The notes below the pieces were generated by a model. The model worked only from the letters and a program-made list of their open reading frames with translations, ran no database searches and was not told where the DNA came from. From the NCBI RefSeq assembly GCF_014649955.1, contig NZ_BMUA01000045.1, forward strand, positions 1-39,760: a stretch of DNA of 39,760 nt. Reading direction: 5' to 3'. The position numbers and the translations under genes are program-made. Source of the DNA: Streptomyces violascens (GTDB lineage Bacteria > Actinomycetota > Actinomycetes > Streptomycetales > Streptomycetaceae). Positions 25,411 to 33,190 of the stretch are shown here, one piece after another. Position 1 is the stretch's first letter. The number at the start of each line of letters is the position of its first letter.

Positions 25411-26352
25411 CTAGCGTTCGTGGTGGTCGTGGCGCCATTGGGCTGCGTGGAGGTGGCCGGGCGAGGCGGTGTCGAAGAGCCGGTCCATGTCGTTGGCGGA
25501 CAGCGCCAGGCTGGAGCAGCAGATCACCATCAGCAGGGCGTGCGCCACGACCAGGTCGCGGCGGAAAGGCGGTGGCGGAGCGAGCAGTGCCCGCACACGC
25601 TGAGGCACGGGTCCGCCGGTCGCGGCGAGCGAGTGGCGCGGAGCCTGCTTGGCCGCGAGCGCCGCACGGGCGACCGCCCGTGCCACCAGCGGCCGGTCGC
25701 CCACCAGGGTGCCGGCCTCTTCATCGGCCCAGCGCTCCACCGCGAAACTCCCGGCCCGCGCCACGGGCCGCAGCATCGGATTGAGCGCCGCCGCCAGGCA
25801 CAGCACCAGCAGGAACAGATGGTGGCGATGGCGCAGATGGGCACGCTCATGGGCGAGCAGCGCGCTGCGCTCCTCGGCGGACAGTGCGCGCAGCATCCCG
25901 GACGAGACGACGATGCGGCCGGGCGAACCCGGCAGCGCGAAAGCATGCGGCACCGGGTCGTCGACCACCGTCATATCGCTGTCCGTGGGGAGGGCCCGGG
26001 ACTCCCGGCGGGCGGCCAGCCACATCGTGCCCTGCCGCCAGGCGCTGGAGACGAGTGACCCCAAGCACCCGGCGAGGGCGAGTGCGCAGACCACGGCGAC
26101 CGGCCAGATGACCGGGGTGTGCGCCGCCACCAGGCCGGGTGACCACTCGCCTTCCGCGGCGATGGCCGGGATCTGCGCGATCAGCGTGAAAGCCATCATG
26201 CCCAGCGCGATTGCTGTACCGACCGCCGCGACCAGTGAGGCGAGCGTCAGCAGCCAGGCGGCCAGGCGCGGCGGCAGCCGGCCGCCGGCCCAGGGCGTCG
26301 CAATCGCGAGGACCGCGCTGACCGCGAGGGGAGTGAAGAGGGCGACGCGCAC
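25411..26352 (-). CDS. M56-family (BlaR1-like) membrane metalloprotease
   Basis: A 313-residue protein from the GTG at 26352, three bases after the blaI-type gene's stop. Hydrophobic helices lie at ~5-25, 32-62, 80-104 and 180-195, with a last one at ~268-288. The zinc-protease motif HERAH is at 168-172 in SALLAHERAHLRHRHHLF, and the downstream VERWADEEA supplies the third ligand. It lacks the extracytoplasmic penicillin-binding domain of true BlaR1, as actinobacterial M56 partners usually do. By family precedent it cleaves or inactivates the BlaI-type repressor encoded next to it when triggered by an envelope signal. Confidence 0.9.
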   Translation of the reverse strand: MRVALFTPLAVSAVLAIATPWAGGRLPPRLAAWLLTLASLVAAVGTAIALGMMAFTLIAQIPAIAAEGEWSPGLVAAHTPVIWPVAVVCALALAGCLGSLVSSAWRQGTMWLAARRESRALPTDSDMTVVDDPVPHAFALPGSPGRIVVSSGMLRALSAEERSALLAHERAHLRHRHHLFLLVLCLAAALNPMLRPVARAGSFAVERWADEEAGTLVGDRPLVARAVARAALAAKQAPRHSLAATGGPVPQRVRALLAPPPPFRRDLVVAHALLMVICCSSLALSANDMDRLFDTASPGHLHAAQWRHDHHER

Positions 26353-26355
26353 CGC

Positions 26356-26739
26356 TCAGCCCTCCTGGTGCCCGCGCAGCAACTGCTCCAGGATTTCTTC
26401 GTCCTCGGTGGCGAGTTCGGACACGAACCGGGCGAGCACCGCAGCCCGGTCGCCGCCCTTGTCGAGCAGCGCCCGCATCCCCGCAGCGGCGTGCCCCGCC
26501 TCGTCCCGCACAGGCGAGTAGAGGTAGCCGCGACCCGCCCGCTCCCGGGTGACCAGCCCCTTCTCGTACAGCCTGGACAAGATGGTCAGGACAGTCGTGT
26601 ACGCGGGGTCGCCCGCTACGCGCTTTTGGACGACCCCGGCCGTCGCGGGTCCGCCGACCGCCCAGAGCGCGGCGAGCACCTCGTTCTCGAGTTCACCGGG
26701 TGCTCGCCGCCCGGCCGTGCCGGCGCCGCTGTCCGTCAC
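26356..26739 (-). CDS. BlaI/MecI/CopY-family transcriptional repressor
   Basis: A 127-residue protein from a GTG at 26739 with AGGGG upstream; an in-frame extension upstream is not protein-like. The winged helix is ELENEVLAALWAVGGPATAG followed by YTTVLTILSRLYEKGLVTRE and the wing GRGYLYSPVRDEA. The C-terminal helices AAVLARFVSELATEDEEILE form the dimerisation part. These repressors bind TACTAC/GTAGTA-type dyads and are released by a partner M56 protease. Two such sites, at 26796-26813 before this gene and 28938-28955 before the glycosyltransferase operon, define a probable local regulon. Confidence 0.93.
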   Translation of the reverse strand: MTDSGAGTAGRRAPGELENEVLAALWAVGGPATAGVVQKRVAGDPAYTTVLTILSRLYEKGLVTRERAGRGYLYSPVRDEAGHAAAGMRALLDKGGDRAAVLARFVSELATEDEEILEQLLRGHQEG

Positions 26740-26761
26740 GTTCGTACCCCTCTGTCGCCAT

Positions 26762-26788
26762 GCTGAGCCCGGCGGCCACCGGCTCAGC
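26762..26788 (-). terminator. Hairpin between deacetylase and blaI genes
   Basis: GCTGAGCC (26762-26769) and GGCTCAGC (26781-26788) form a perfect 8-bp stem just past the deacetylase stop and before the repressor start. It may terminate the upstream operon or sit in the repressor leader. Confidence 0.45.
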
Positions 26789-26795
26789 CCCAAAC

Positions 26796-26813
26796 TACTA
26801 CGCGGAGTAGAGC
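26796..26813. promoter_or_regulatory. BlaI-type operator 1
   Basis: TACTACGCGGAGTAGAGC matches operator 2 at 14 of 18 positions and fits the TACTAC...GTAG dyad known for actinobacterial BlaI. It lies 57 bases upstream of the blaI start and overlaps the last codons of the deacetylase gene, so part of the sequence is constrained by coding. Confidence 0.6.
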
Positions 26814-27547
26814 CGGTCGCAGCCGTGGTCGCGCAGCGGTCCGGTCTGCCAGCCGCGGCTGTTCCAGGTGTCCAGGAGCGCGGGCAGTGCGCCCAGTGTG
26901 GTGCGCCACGAGCCGGTGGCGGAGGTGCAGTCGGAGTCGTGCAGCAGCACTGTGCCACCGCCACGCAGCGAGCCCATCACCGTGTCGTGCACCGAGCGAG
27001 GCGTGGCCCGGCGGCGCCAGTCCTCGCCCCAGGCCGTCCACAGCACGGGCGTGAGCCCGAGGTCCCGGCAGGCGAGATGGGCGGCCGTGCTCATCACTCC
27101 GTACGGCGGCCGGAAGAGGCGGGGTCGCTCGCCGGTGACGTCGCCGACCAGGTCGCGGGCCCGCGCGAGGTCGTCGCGGGTGGCGCGCGGGCCGCGCAGG
27201 GCCAGCGGGCGGTGCGCCCAGCCGTGCACGCCGATCTCGTGCCCGGCGGCGGCCATCTCCTTGCCGAGCCCGGGTGAGCGGGCGAGCATCGAGCCGAGCA
27301 GGAAGAACGTCGCGCGCACCCCTTCGCGGTCCAGGAGGCGCAGGAAGTGCGGAGTGGACAGGTGGTCGGGCCCGTCGTCAAAGGTCAGCGCGATGTGGTC
27401 GGGGCGGCCCCGCCCCGACAGCCGGGGCATCGTGCGGTTGCGCAGCGGGCCGAGTGCGGACACGGCCGGCGCCGTGTGTGCGACGGCCAGCGCGGGCAGC
27501 GCCCCGGCCGCGGCGAGCAGAGCGGCCCTGGCGGCACGGGAGCTCAC
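26798..27547 (-). CDS. Polysaccharide deacetylase (NodB/CE4 family), exported
   Basis: A 249-residue protein from a GTG at 27547, overlapping the glycosyltransferase stop by four bases. An N-terminal signal or anchor (ALLAAAGALPALAVAHTAPA) precedes the NodB domain: motif 1 ALTFDDGPD with D57/D58, motif 2 HGWAHRPLAL with both zinc His, motif 3 RLFRPPYGV, motif 4 WGEDWRRRA and motif 5 VLLHDSD. The set is complete, so metal-dependent N-deacetylation of a surface glycan is expected, plausibly peptidoglycan GlcNAc or the product of the adjacent glycosyltransferase. Deacetylation often protects against lysozyme. BlaI-type control would make it an envelope-stress response. Confidence 0.92.
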   Translation of the reverse strand: MSSRAARAALLAAAGALPALAVAHTAPAVSALGPLRNRTMPRLSGRGRPDHIALTFDDGPDHLSTPHFLRLLDREGVRATFFLLGSMLARSPGLGKEMAAAGHEIGVHGWAHRPLALRGPRATRDDLARARDLVGDVTGERPRLFRPPYGVMSTAAHLACRDLGLTPVLWTAWGEDWRRRATPRSVHDTVMGSLRGGGTVLLHDSDCTSATGSWRTTLGALPALLDTWNSRGWQTGPLRDHGCDRLYSA

Positions 27548-28851
27548 AGTTCGTACCTTTCGAAGAAGCTGTGGGCGAGGTGAGGCAGCCGCCCGCTCCC
27601 GGACTCGTAGGCATGGGCGAGCGGCGCGGCGACCCCGAGCGAGAGGGTGGCGGTGAGGGCGGCGGCCACCAACTTGCCCCGGGAGACAGCGAGCTTGCGC
27701 TTCCTGTTGGCGTGTGGGTGGGGAAGGGCCGCGGCAGAGATGGCGGCCGCCGGACCGGGATTCGACGCGAAGAGGGCGAGCCCGGCCGCTCGCTGGCGCT
27801 CCCCGAGTGAGCCCTTGGCGAGATCGGACAGTACGGAGGTGAGGTCTTCAGACCTCCGTATCCAGACGGCGAGCCCCGCCTCGTCGAGGGCGGCCGCATT
27901 GGTCTGCCCGTGCCCCGGTATGCACCGGTAACTGGCCACGGGGAGCCCGCTGGCGAACGCTTCGAGTGAGGTGAGGCCGCCCGCGTTCTGGACGAGGACG
28001 TCGCAGGCGCGCATCAGGAGCGGCATGTCCCCGATCCACTCGTGGACGTACCGGAACCCATCGGCCCGCAACTGCTCGACCAGCGCCGTGTTGCGCCCAC
28101 ACACGATCACCGGTTCGACGACGGCGCTGTCCCGTATCTCCGCGGCGGACTCCCGCACCGGCCCGACGCCCCAGGATCCCGCGACCAACAAGGCGAGCAC
28201 GGCATCGTGAGGGAGCCCGAACCGGTCCCGGGTGGCGCGGCGTTCGGCCTCGTCGACATCGATGAAACGAGAGCCGGTCACCGGTCCGGTCACCCTCACG
28301 GCAGCCGCGTCGAGCGCGGTCGCCTGGGCAGCCGGAACCGGGTGCGCGGCGAGGTGCGCGTCGATGCCGGGGGCAACCCACAGCGGGTGTACGGAGAAGT
28401 CGGTGAGGTAGGTGAGCGCGGGGATGCCCAGCCGCCCGCTCCGCCGCAGTGCGCCCAGCGCCTGGCTCGCAAGCGGATAGGTGGACACGACGGCTCGGGA
28501 ATCCGGCCCGATCTCCCGGAGGATGCGCCGCTCGGCGCTGCGGAGCAGGGCGCGCACCGCGGGGCCGGGGGAGCCGGAGCGTTCGGTGGCCGCGTAGATC
28601 CGCTGATAGCTGGAGGGCGCGCTGGTCAGGAGTCGGTGGTACGCACTGCACAGGACGTGGCCGAGCCGCGCTGGCAGCAGGTCGAGGAAGTCGTGCCGGT
28701 CCACCTGGAACCCAGCCGCCTCCAACTCAACGGCGAGCGCGTCGGCGGCACCGTCGTGTCCCGCGCCCACACTCGCGGACACGATGGTGATCCGGCCGGC
28801 GGGTGGCGGGCCGGCGGGCCGGACGTCATCCGGAATGTCACGACGGAGCAC
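27544..28851 (-). CDS. GT28-type (MGDG synthase/MurG-like) glycosyltransferase
   Basis: A 435-residue protein from a GTG at 28851 with AGGAGG about ten bases upstream. The N-terminal Rossmann half resembles MGDG synthases (TIVSASVGAGHDGAADALAV, HDFLDLLPARLGHVL, PALTYLTDFSVHPLWV). The C-terminal half carries the nucleotide-sugar site (VIVCGRNTALVEQLRADGF, VLVQNAGGLTSLEAFASGLP, HGQTNAAALDEAGLA). An unusual ending follows ~residue 380: a basic stretch (NRKRKLAVSRGK), a hydrophobic helix (LVAAALTATLSLGVAAPLAH) and a short tail, which would anchor the enzyme in the membrane. The acceptor is probably a diacylglycerol or polyprenyl lipid. It is translationally coupled to the deacetylase gene. Confidence 0.88.
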   Translation of the reverse strand: MLRRDIPDDVRPAGPPPAGRITIVSASVGAGHDGAADALAVELEAAGFQVDRHDFLDLLPARLGHVLCSAYHRLLTSAPSSYQRIYAATERSGSPGPAVRALLRSAERRILREIGPDSRAVVSTYPLASQALGALRRSGRLGIPALTYLTDFSVHPLWVAPGIDAHLAAHPVPAAQATALDAAAVRVTGPVTGSRFIDVDEAERRATRDRFGLPHDAVLALLVAGSWGVGPVRESAAEIRDSAVVEPVIVCGRNTALVEQLRADGFRYVHEWIGDMPLLMRACDVLVQNAGGLTSLEAFASGLPVASYRCIPGHGQTNAAALDEAGLAVWIRRSEDLTSVLSDLAKGSLGERQRAAGLALFASNPGPAAAISAAALPHPHANRKRKLAVSRGKLVAAALTATLSLGVAAPLAHAYESGSGRLPHLAHSFFERYEL

Positions 28852-28937
28852 AGCCGATCAGCCTCCTGAAGAGCATGCGGAACACCGCCTCCCTCGGAAG
28901 CCGCGACACGGGCCCGGCGGGGGCTGCCACGAGAACC

Positions 28938-28955
28938 TACTACACGCTGTAGAAC
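28938..28955. promoter_or_regulatory. BlaI-type operator 2
   Basis: TACTACACGCTGTAGAAC is a clear dyad (TACTACA/TGTAGAA around CGC) in the divergent region between the glycosyltransferase gene, 87 bases away, and the BASS transporter gene. It agrees with operator 1 at 14 of 18 positions. Confidence 0.75.
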
Positions 28956-29051
28956 ATTGTGGATCGAGTGACGAGTGACGCGGCGCGCATCGCCACCACC
29001 GGCGTCCATGGGCCGCCTTGCGCAGGCCGTTCATCGCGCTGCGTAGCGACT

Positions 29052-30161
29052 ATGCTCCCGTGTGTGATCTTCCGTGGGGTGGCGGCCGCGCAGCGATGGC
29101 TGCTCGGCCTGATGCTGGGTTGCTATGCGCTGGCCGGAGTGGCGCCCGGCCCCGGTGAATTGTTGCGCGGGCTGAGACTCCGATTCCCCATCCAAGGTGC
29201 TGTGTTGACCCTGCCCATGGGGCTGCTGGCCATCATGCTGGTCAACGCCGGACTCGGAGTCCGCGTCCGGGACATCGCCGGGGCGGTGCGCCGACCGCTG
29301 CGGCTTCTGCTGGGCATCACTGCCAACGCGTTCCTGCCCGTCCTGCTCCTACCCGCCCTCGCCGTCTTCCTCCGCTCCTGGCCCGACCCGCTTGAGGTGG
29401 AGTGCCTGCTGGTGGGAGTGATGCTGGTGCTGGCGATGCCGATCGCGGGCGGCGCGGCATCCTGGGGGCAGAACGCGGGCGGCAACGTGCCGCTGGTGGT
29501 GGCCATGGTCCTCGGCTCGACTCTGCTCAGCCCACTCACCGTCCCGCTCGGCCTGCACTTGGCCGCCCAGCTGGTCGGTCCTGACGGCATCGGCGGCCTG
29601 GACGACACCACCCGTCTTGACGGGCTCGCCGGCACCGGGGCCGGTCCGTTCGCGCTGGCTTCGGTCGTGCTCCCCTGCATCGTGGGGATCCTCGTGCGGG
29701 CGCTGCTCGGCGAACGCCGGATCAGCCGGGTGCTGCCCTGGGTCAAGGCGGTCAACCTCCTGAACGTCCTGCTGCTCTGCTACATCAACGCCGCAGGCGC
29801 GCTCGGCCAGGCTCTCACCCACCCCGACCCGGACCTGCTGGCCCTGGCCCTCATGGTGTCCGGCACCGCATGCGCCCTCTCATTCCTCCTCGGCCGGTGG
29901 ATGTCCCGCTGGACCCGCTGCAACGATCCCGACCACATCTCCCTCACCCTCGCCACCGGAATGAACAACACCAGCGCGGCCGCAGTCCTGGCCACCACCT
30001 GGTTCTCACACCGCCCCGAAGTACTGCTTCCCGTCCTGTCCTACAGCCTGCTGCAGAAGACCATGGCCACAGCGATGGGCAGTCCTCCCGGCACGAGCGG
30101 GTCCGTGTCCCTGGCCGACCCGGCCGCCGATGGCGCACCACGAGCCACCACGAATGCTTGA
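29052..30161 (+). CDS. Bile acid:sodium symporter (BASS) family transporter
   Basis: About 369 residues from ATG 29052. Earlier GTG 28959 would almost touch the operator and GTG 29064 is also possible; no clear ribosome-binding site decides. About nine to ten transmembrane helices are present, with family features GAVLTLPMGLLAIMLVNAG, VLAMPIAGGAASWGQNAGG (crossover loop), VPLVVAMVLGSTLLSPLTVP and the second crossover SLTLATGMNNTSAAAVLATT. BASS proteins move organic anions or acids with sodium; substrate here is unknown. It is divergent from the BlaI-controlled glycosyltransferase operon and may share that operator. The stop lies inside an 11-bp tandem repeat. Confidence 0.85.
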   Translation: MLPCVIFRGVAAAQRWLLGLMLGCYALAGVAPGPGELLRGLRLRFPIQGAVLTLPMGLLAIMLVNAGLGVRVRDIAGAVRRPLRLLLGITANAFLPVLLLPALAVFLRSWPDPLEVECLLVGVMLVLAMPIAGGAASWGQNAGGNVPLVVAMVLGSTLLSPLTVPLGLHLAAQLVGPDGIGGLDDTTRLDGLAGTGAGPFALASVVLPCIVGILVRALLGERRISRVLPWVKAVNLLNVLLLCYINAAGALGQALTHPDPDLLALALMVSGTACALSFLLGRWMSRWTRCNDPDHISLTLATGMNNTSAAAVLATTWFSHRPEVLLPVLSYSLLQKTMATAMGSPPGTSGSVSLADPAADGAPRATTNA

Positions 30162-30188
30162 ACCGCGCTTGAACCGCGCTTGAACCGC
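30156..30188 (+). repeat. 11-bp tandem repeat, three copies
   Basis: GCTTGAACCGC occurs three times without change or spacing. The first copy contains the TGA stop of the BASS gene, so copy-number change would not alter the protein. Replication slippage is the likely origin. Confidence 0.9.
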
Positions 30189-30359
30189 GGTGACGCGGCT
30201 GTCGGCAGCGGTGAGCAATCGTCAAGAGTTGTGGATCAGTCCTTCGGCCGCGATCGCTGTCCAGACCTGCTGGATGGGAGACCCGCTCATCATCTGGTGC
30301 GGAGCCGGTGCGCTCAGGGGGGCCAAAGACCTTGCCAGGGGTCGGCAGCTCCGTTCCTG

Positions 30360-30839
30360 TCAGGTGCTGAGCAGGCGGTTGAAGAACGAGCGGTACTGCT
30401 GGAGCGCGACGCGCAGATCTTCAGTCACTACTTCCTCCCCGCGATGCCACTGGGCCTCAAGATCGCGCTTGTGCGTTGAGAAGGTTGCGGCGAGTGCCTG
30501 CATGGTTTCGGCAACCAGTTGGTCGGCTGCATTGACGGAGTCTTGAGGGTCATCGACAAACTGGCTCTGGATCTTCTGCCACCTGGCCCGGAACTCCTCC
30601 TGTTCCGCCCCGAGCAGCGGTTCGTTGTCCTCGCTCTGTTCCGGTTCGTCGCGTTCGCCGGAGGGTGTTTGACCGAGTGCCTCCTCGTGGGCGTTCTCGT
30701 CGGTGGTGGCCTCGTCGGCGTACGCCGGTGGGGTGTCAGCCGAGACCGGCGCCTCGTCTGCGGTGCCCTGGCGGGCGCCTGCCAGGTCCTCCGTGGACAG
30801 GACGTCCTCCTCTGGCCGGGATGTCTCCTCGTAGCGCAT
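30360..30839 (-). CDS. Acidic hypothetical protein with shared C-terminal domain
   Basis: A 159-residue protein (MRYEETSRPEEDVLSTEDLA). Residues 1-80 are disordered and very acidic (DEATTDENAHEEALGQTP). Residues ~83-159 form a helical domain with FRARWQKIQSQFVDDPQDSV, NAADQLVAETMQALAATFST and LRVALQQYRSFFNRLL. The upstream gene's protein contains the same pattern (RDWAHVQEQFVDRPDDAVHE...LRGAMVHYRALFEELL), so the two are diverged paralogues in that domain. It is soluble, whereas its partner is membrane-anchored. The 81-base gap and same strand suggest an operon. Function is unknown. Confidence 0.75.
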   Translation of the reverse strand: MRYEETSRPEEDVLSTEDLAGARQGTADEAPVSADTPPAYADEATTDENAHEEALGQTPSGERDEPEQSEDNEPLLGAEQEEFRARWQKIQSQFVDDPQDSVNAADQLVAETMQALAATFSTHKRDLEAQWHRGEEVVTEDLRVALQQYRSFFNRLLST

Positions 30840-30920
30840 CTCTCTTCACTTCCATCCGTCACGCGTTACGGCCGGCGTCGGCTCGGCCGGTACGCCGCCC
30901 TCGTGTCGCTGGTCGCCGGC

Positions 30921-31478
30921 TCACGCGGGGCTCGTGCCCGGCCGATCTCCGTTGTGGAGCAGTTCCTCGAACAGCGCTCGGTAGTGCACCATCGCGCCTC
31001 GCAGCTCCTCCGTGGTCGCTTGATGGTGGCTGCTGCGCTCGTTGACCTGGTGGGCGGCGCGGTAGTGCTCCAGAGTGTTCCCGTGTTCAACCGACAGGTC
31101 CTTGAGCTGCTGCTCGTAGCCTGCCGTCGGGTAGCCGCGCTCGCTCATGAGCGAGGTCACGAGCCGGTCCGCCTCGTGAACCGCGTCGTCGGGCCGGTCG
31201 ACGAATTGCTCCTGCACATGGGCCCAGTCCCGCGAGTACCGCTCTCGAACAGGTGCCGGCAGGGGCCTGATGTCCAGCGCGTCGTGCCGTTCCTCGCGCT
31301 CGCGTAGTTCCCGTTCCCCGGCTCGACGGCTGTCCTGGGCCTCCACGGTTCGCTCGTACTCCGGGCCGAACCGCTCCCGAAGCTGCCTTCGGCGACGTGC
31401 GATGACCACCTGCACTGCCACCGCGCACACGACAAGCGCCAGCACGACGGCAAGAATGACGGTGACGATGAGGGACAT
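30921..31478 (-). CDS. Membrane-anchored hypothetical protein, paralogue of 30360-30839
   Basis: A 185-residue protein. One N-terminal transmembrane helix (MSLIVTVILAVVLALVVCAV) is followed by a highly charged coiled-coil-like stretch (RRRRQLRERFGPEYERTVEA, RRAGERELREREERHDALDI). The C-terminal domain has RDWAHVQEQFVDRPDDAVHE, ADRLVTSLMSERGYPTAGYE, SVEHGNTLEHYRAAHQVN and LRGAMVHYRALFEELL. The predicted orientation is short N-terminus outside, bulk in the cytoplasm. It is the first gene of the pair; the second gene encodes a soluble, acidic version of the same domain. This suggests a membrane-bound/soluble pair that may interact. Confidence 0.8.
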   Translation of the reverse strand: MSLIVTVILAVVLALVVCAVAVQVVIARRRRQLRERFGPEYERTVEAQDSRRAGERELREREERHDALDIRPLPAPVRERYSRDWAHVQEQFVDRPDDAVHEADRLVTSLMSERGYPTAGYEQQLKDLSVEHGNTLEHYRAAHQVNERSSHHQATTEELRGAMVHYRALFEELLHNGDRPGTSPA

Positions 31479-31887
31479 GGAGTCCTCCGCTCATTGGCCG
31501 AGCCCGCGCACCACACCTCACTGCCGCCGGAAACGAGGAACCAAGCGCAACCGTGGCGGATCCTGCGCCCGACAACAGAGCCATCGTCCGCCGACGCACG
31601 GCCTGAACCCACCGCCCCAGCGGATAGGGAGCCGCTCCCACCATGGGGATCCCGCTAGCCCACAGAAAGACGATCTCGGTCAAGTGCAACGAGCCAGGAA
31701 CGACCTCGATGGCGAGCCAGCACGGGTACCTCCGATCATGCTGACGTTGCTTCCATCGTCCTCCCCAGCGGCCCCAGCGACAAGCACACCAGGGCCCCCA
31801 GCACGTGCTCGCTCCGGACGGAGACCGCCTGACTGTCGTGAACACCCCTGCTCCGCTGACGAACACCGCCTGGCAGGCTCTCGGTCC
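31479..31887. other. Intergenic stretch with possible decayed membrane-protein gene
   Basis: A reverse frame around 31560-31710 reads LHLTEIVFLWASGIPMVGAA. This loosely resembles the small two-helix proteins common in Streptomyces that end in a basic GRR tail, but the flanks are not coherent. No intact gene. Confidence 0.35.
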
Positions 31888-32118
31888 ATGAACCCCGGCA
31901 GATTTCGCGTGACCACCCAGTTCCGGCCCGACGGTGCGTACGTACAGGGCTACTGGGACGACGGCGAGGTGGCCGAGAAAATGTTCCTCGGCCAAGTCGG
32001 CCTCTACGGCTCAGGCCACGCCGTCGTCACGCTCGCCGAGACGACCGCTGATGGTGACTACACGGTCATCAAGTCCTGGTCACAACAGACCAGTGTGGTC
32101 ACGGGAGATGTCGCCTAG
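31888..32118 (+). CDS. Small hypothetical protein
   Basis: A 76-residue protein from ATG 31888 (MNPGRFRVTTQFRPDGAYVQ). It is beta-rich and acidic, with EVAEKMFLGQVGLYGSGHAV, LAETTADGDYTVIKSWSQQ and TSVVTGDVA. It is predicted to be a single small cytoplasmic domain. No clear ribosome-binding site is seen. Codon use is normal for this genome. Family not recognised. Confidence 0.6.
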   Translation: MNPGRFRVTTQFRPDGAYVQGYWDDGEVAEKMFLGQVGLYGSGHAVVTLAETTADGDYTVIKSWSQQTSVVTGDVA

Positions 32119-32796
32119 CCGGATCCGGGCCCGCGAGGCAGTCGCGCCTACACCCCAGGCGCTCACCCAGTACGGGCTGATCCCCGCCCCTCTGTCGCGG
32201 CAGAGGCCCGGCCCGCCAAGACGGGGGAGCCTGACGGGCCAGGGCGGAGTCCAGCCGGCAGCCTCGTACCCGGGAAGGACGCCGAGGCCGCCGACCCAGC
32301 AGGGCGGAGCAGACAACAGTGCCCCGCTGGTCTCCCCGCATGGTCGCAGGGAGCGACTTGGCAGGAGTATCCACCGCACATCCAGCCGGCCGGGGCACGA
32401 CACACCGAGCACCCGCGCCGTCTCCCCCGCGGCCGCCACTGCGGCTGCGGCCCACGCGCCCGCATCTCCGGCACCACAACCCCGCTCACACACCCAAAAT
32501 CCGCCACGGCGTCCTTTCCCCACCAAGCCGTAACACTCACACCGCGGCAGCCCAGTGACCCGCGGCCAGCTGCCACACAACCGATCCGACGCCGACTCGT
32601 TGAACAGCCCGCGCCTTCCCCCAAGGCGCACCAATCGCAGGGTCCCGCCATAGGCGGGGCCCTGCGCCCGGCCCCGGCCCGCCCAGAGCCGCCCCCGGCC
32701 CCAGCCGCCCCGCGGACACCACCATGGCCGCGCAACCAGACACTCACCGGCCCACCCCCGCCGCGCCCGCAGACCAAGCCCCCACCCTCCAATTTC
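32119..32796. other. Gene-free stretch before IS701 relic
   Basis: About 680 bases of very GC-rich, Pro/Arg/Ala-coding DNA in every frame with no family resemblance. The last ~65 bases are part of a repeat (32731-32827) that recurs inverted near 38.3 kb. Nothing else recognised. Confidence 0.45.
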
Positions 32797-32827
32797 TTGA
32801 TCAACGGGCACAGGGAGACGGGCAGAC
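32731..32827 (+). repeat. ~97-bp element, copy A (inverted partner at 38272-38370)
   Basis: Aligns with the reverse complement of 38272-38370. Its last ~32 bases (starting TTCTTGATCAACGGGC) differ at only two positions and the rest is roughly 70-75% alike, judged by eye. Copy A ends at the start of the IS701 relic; copy B has no transposase beside it. Confidence 0.65.
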
Positions 32828-32835
32828 CGGAAAGC

Positions 32836-33190
32836 CTGCCCACCGACACCGCACTGGAGGATCTGGTCAGCTGCGCGAAACTGCGCTGGCGCGTCGAGCA
32901 CGACTACCGCGAACTCAAACACGGCCTGGGCCTGGACCACTTCGAAGGACGCTCCTGGCCCGGCCGGCACCACCACGTCACCCTCGCCACCGCCGCCCAC
33001 GCCTTCCTCACCCAGCAGCGGCTCTCCCCAAAAACCCCCACGCCGGCCTCACCCTCTACCTCGTCCCCGACCTCCTCCAGGACACGCCGAGGTGCTGCAC
33101 CGGCATCTGCACCACCTGCCACCAACCGCTACCCCACTCCTACCAGCAGAGAGCGACAAGATCACCTGAGACCTAACGGAGTCCTATTAG
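32836..33190 (+). pseudogene. C-terminal relic of IS701-family transposase
   Basis: The segment SLPTDTALEDLVSCAKLRWR, VEHDYRELKHGLGLDHFEGR, SWPGRHHHVTLATAAHAFLT and QQRLSP is the well-conserved C-terminal part of actinobacterial IS701-type DDE transposases, including the catalytic Glu in VEHDYRELKH. The frame then changes into a Ser/Pro-rich string, as these genes do past their normal end. The N-terminal two thirds is missing. The relic finishes with CTAACGGAGTCCTATTAG, a probable element end, directly against the stop of the YihY gene. Confidence 0.75.

Noticed and set aside
27544..28869. Plus-strand frames of 178-275 codons opposite the glycosyltransferase and deacetylase genes
   Set aside because: Arg/Gly/Pro-rich mirror frames; the minus strand carries clear catalytic motifs.
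30189..30359. Possible gene between the BASS transporter and the acidic protein gene
   Set aside because: Only short frames without ribosome-binding sites or family resemblance.
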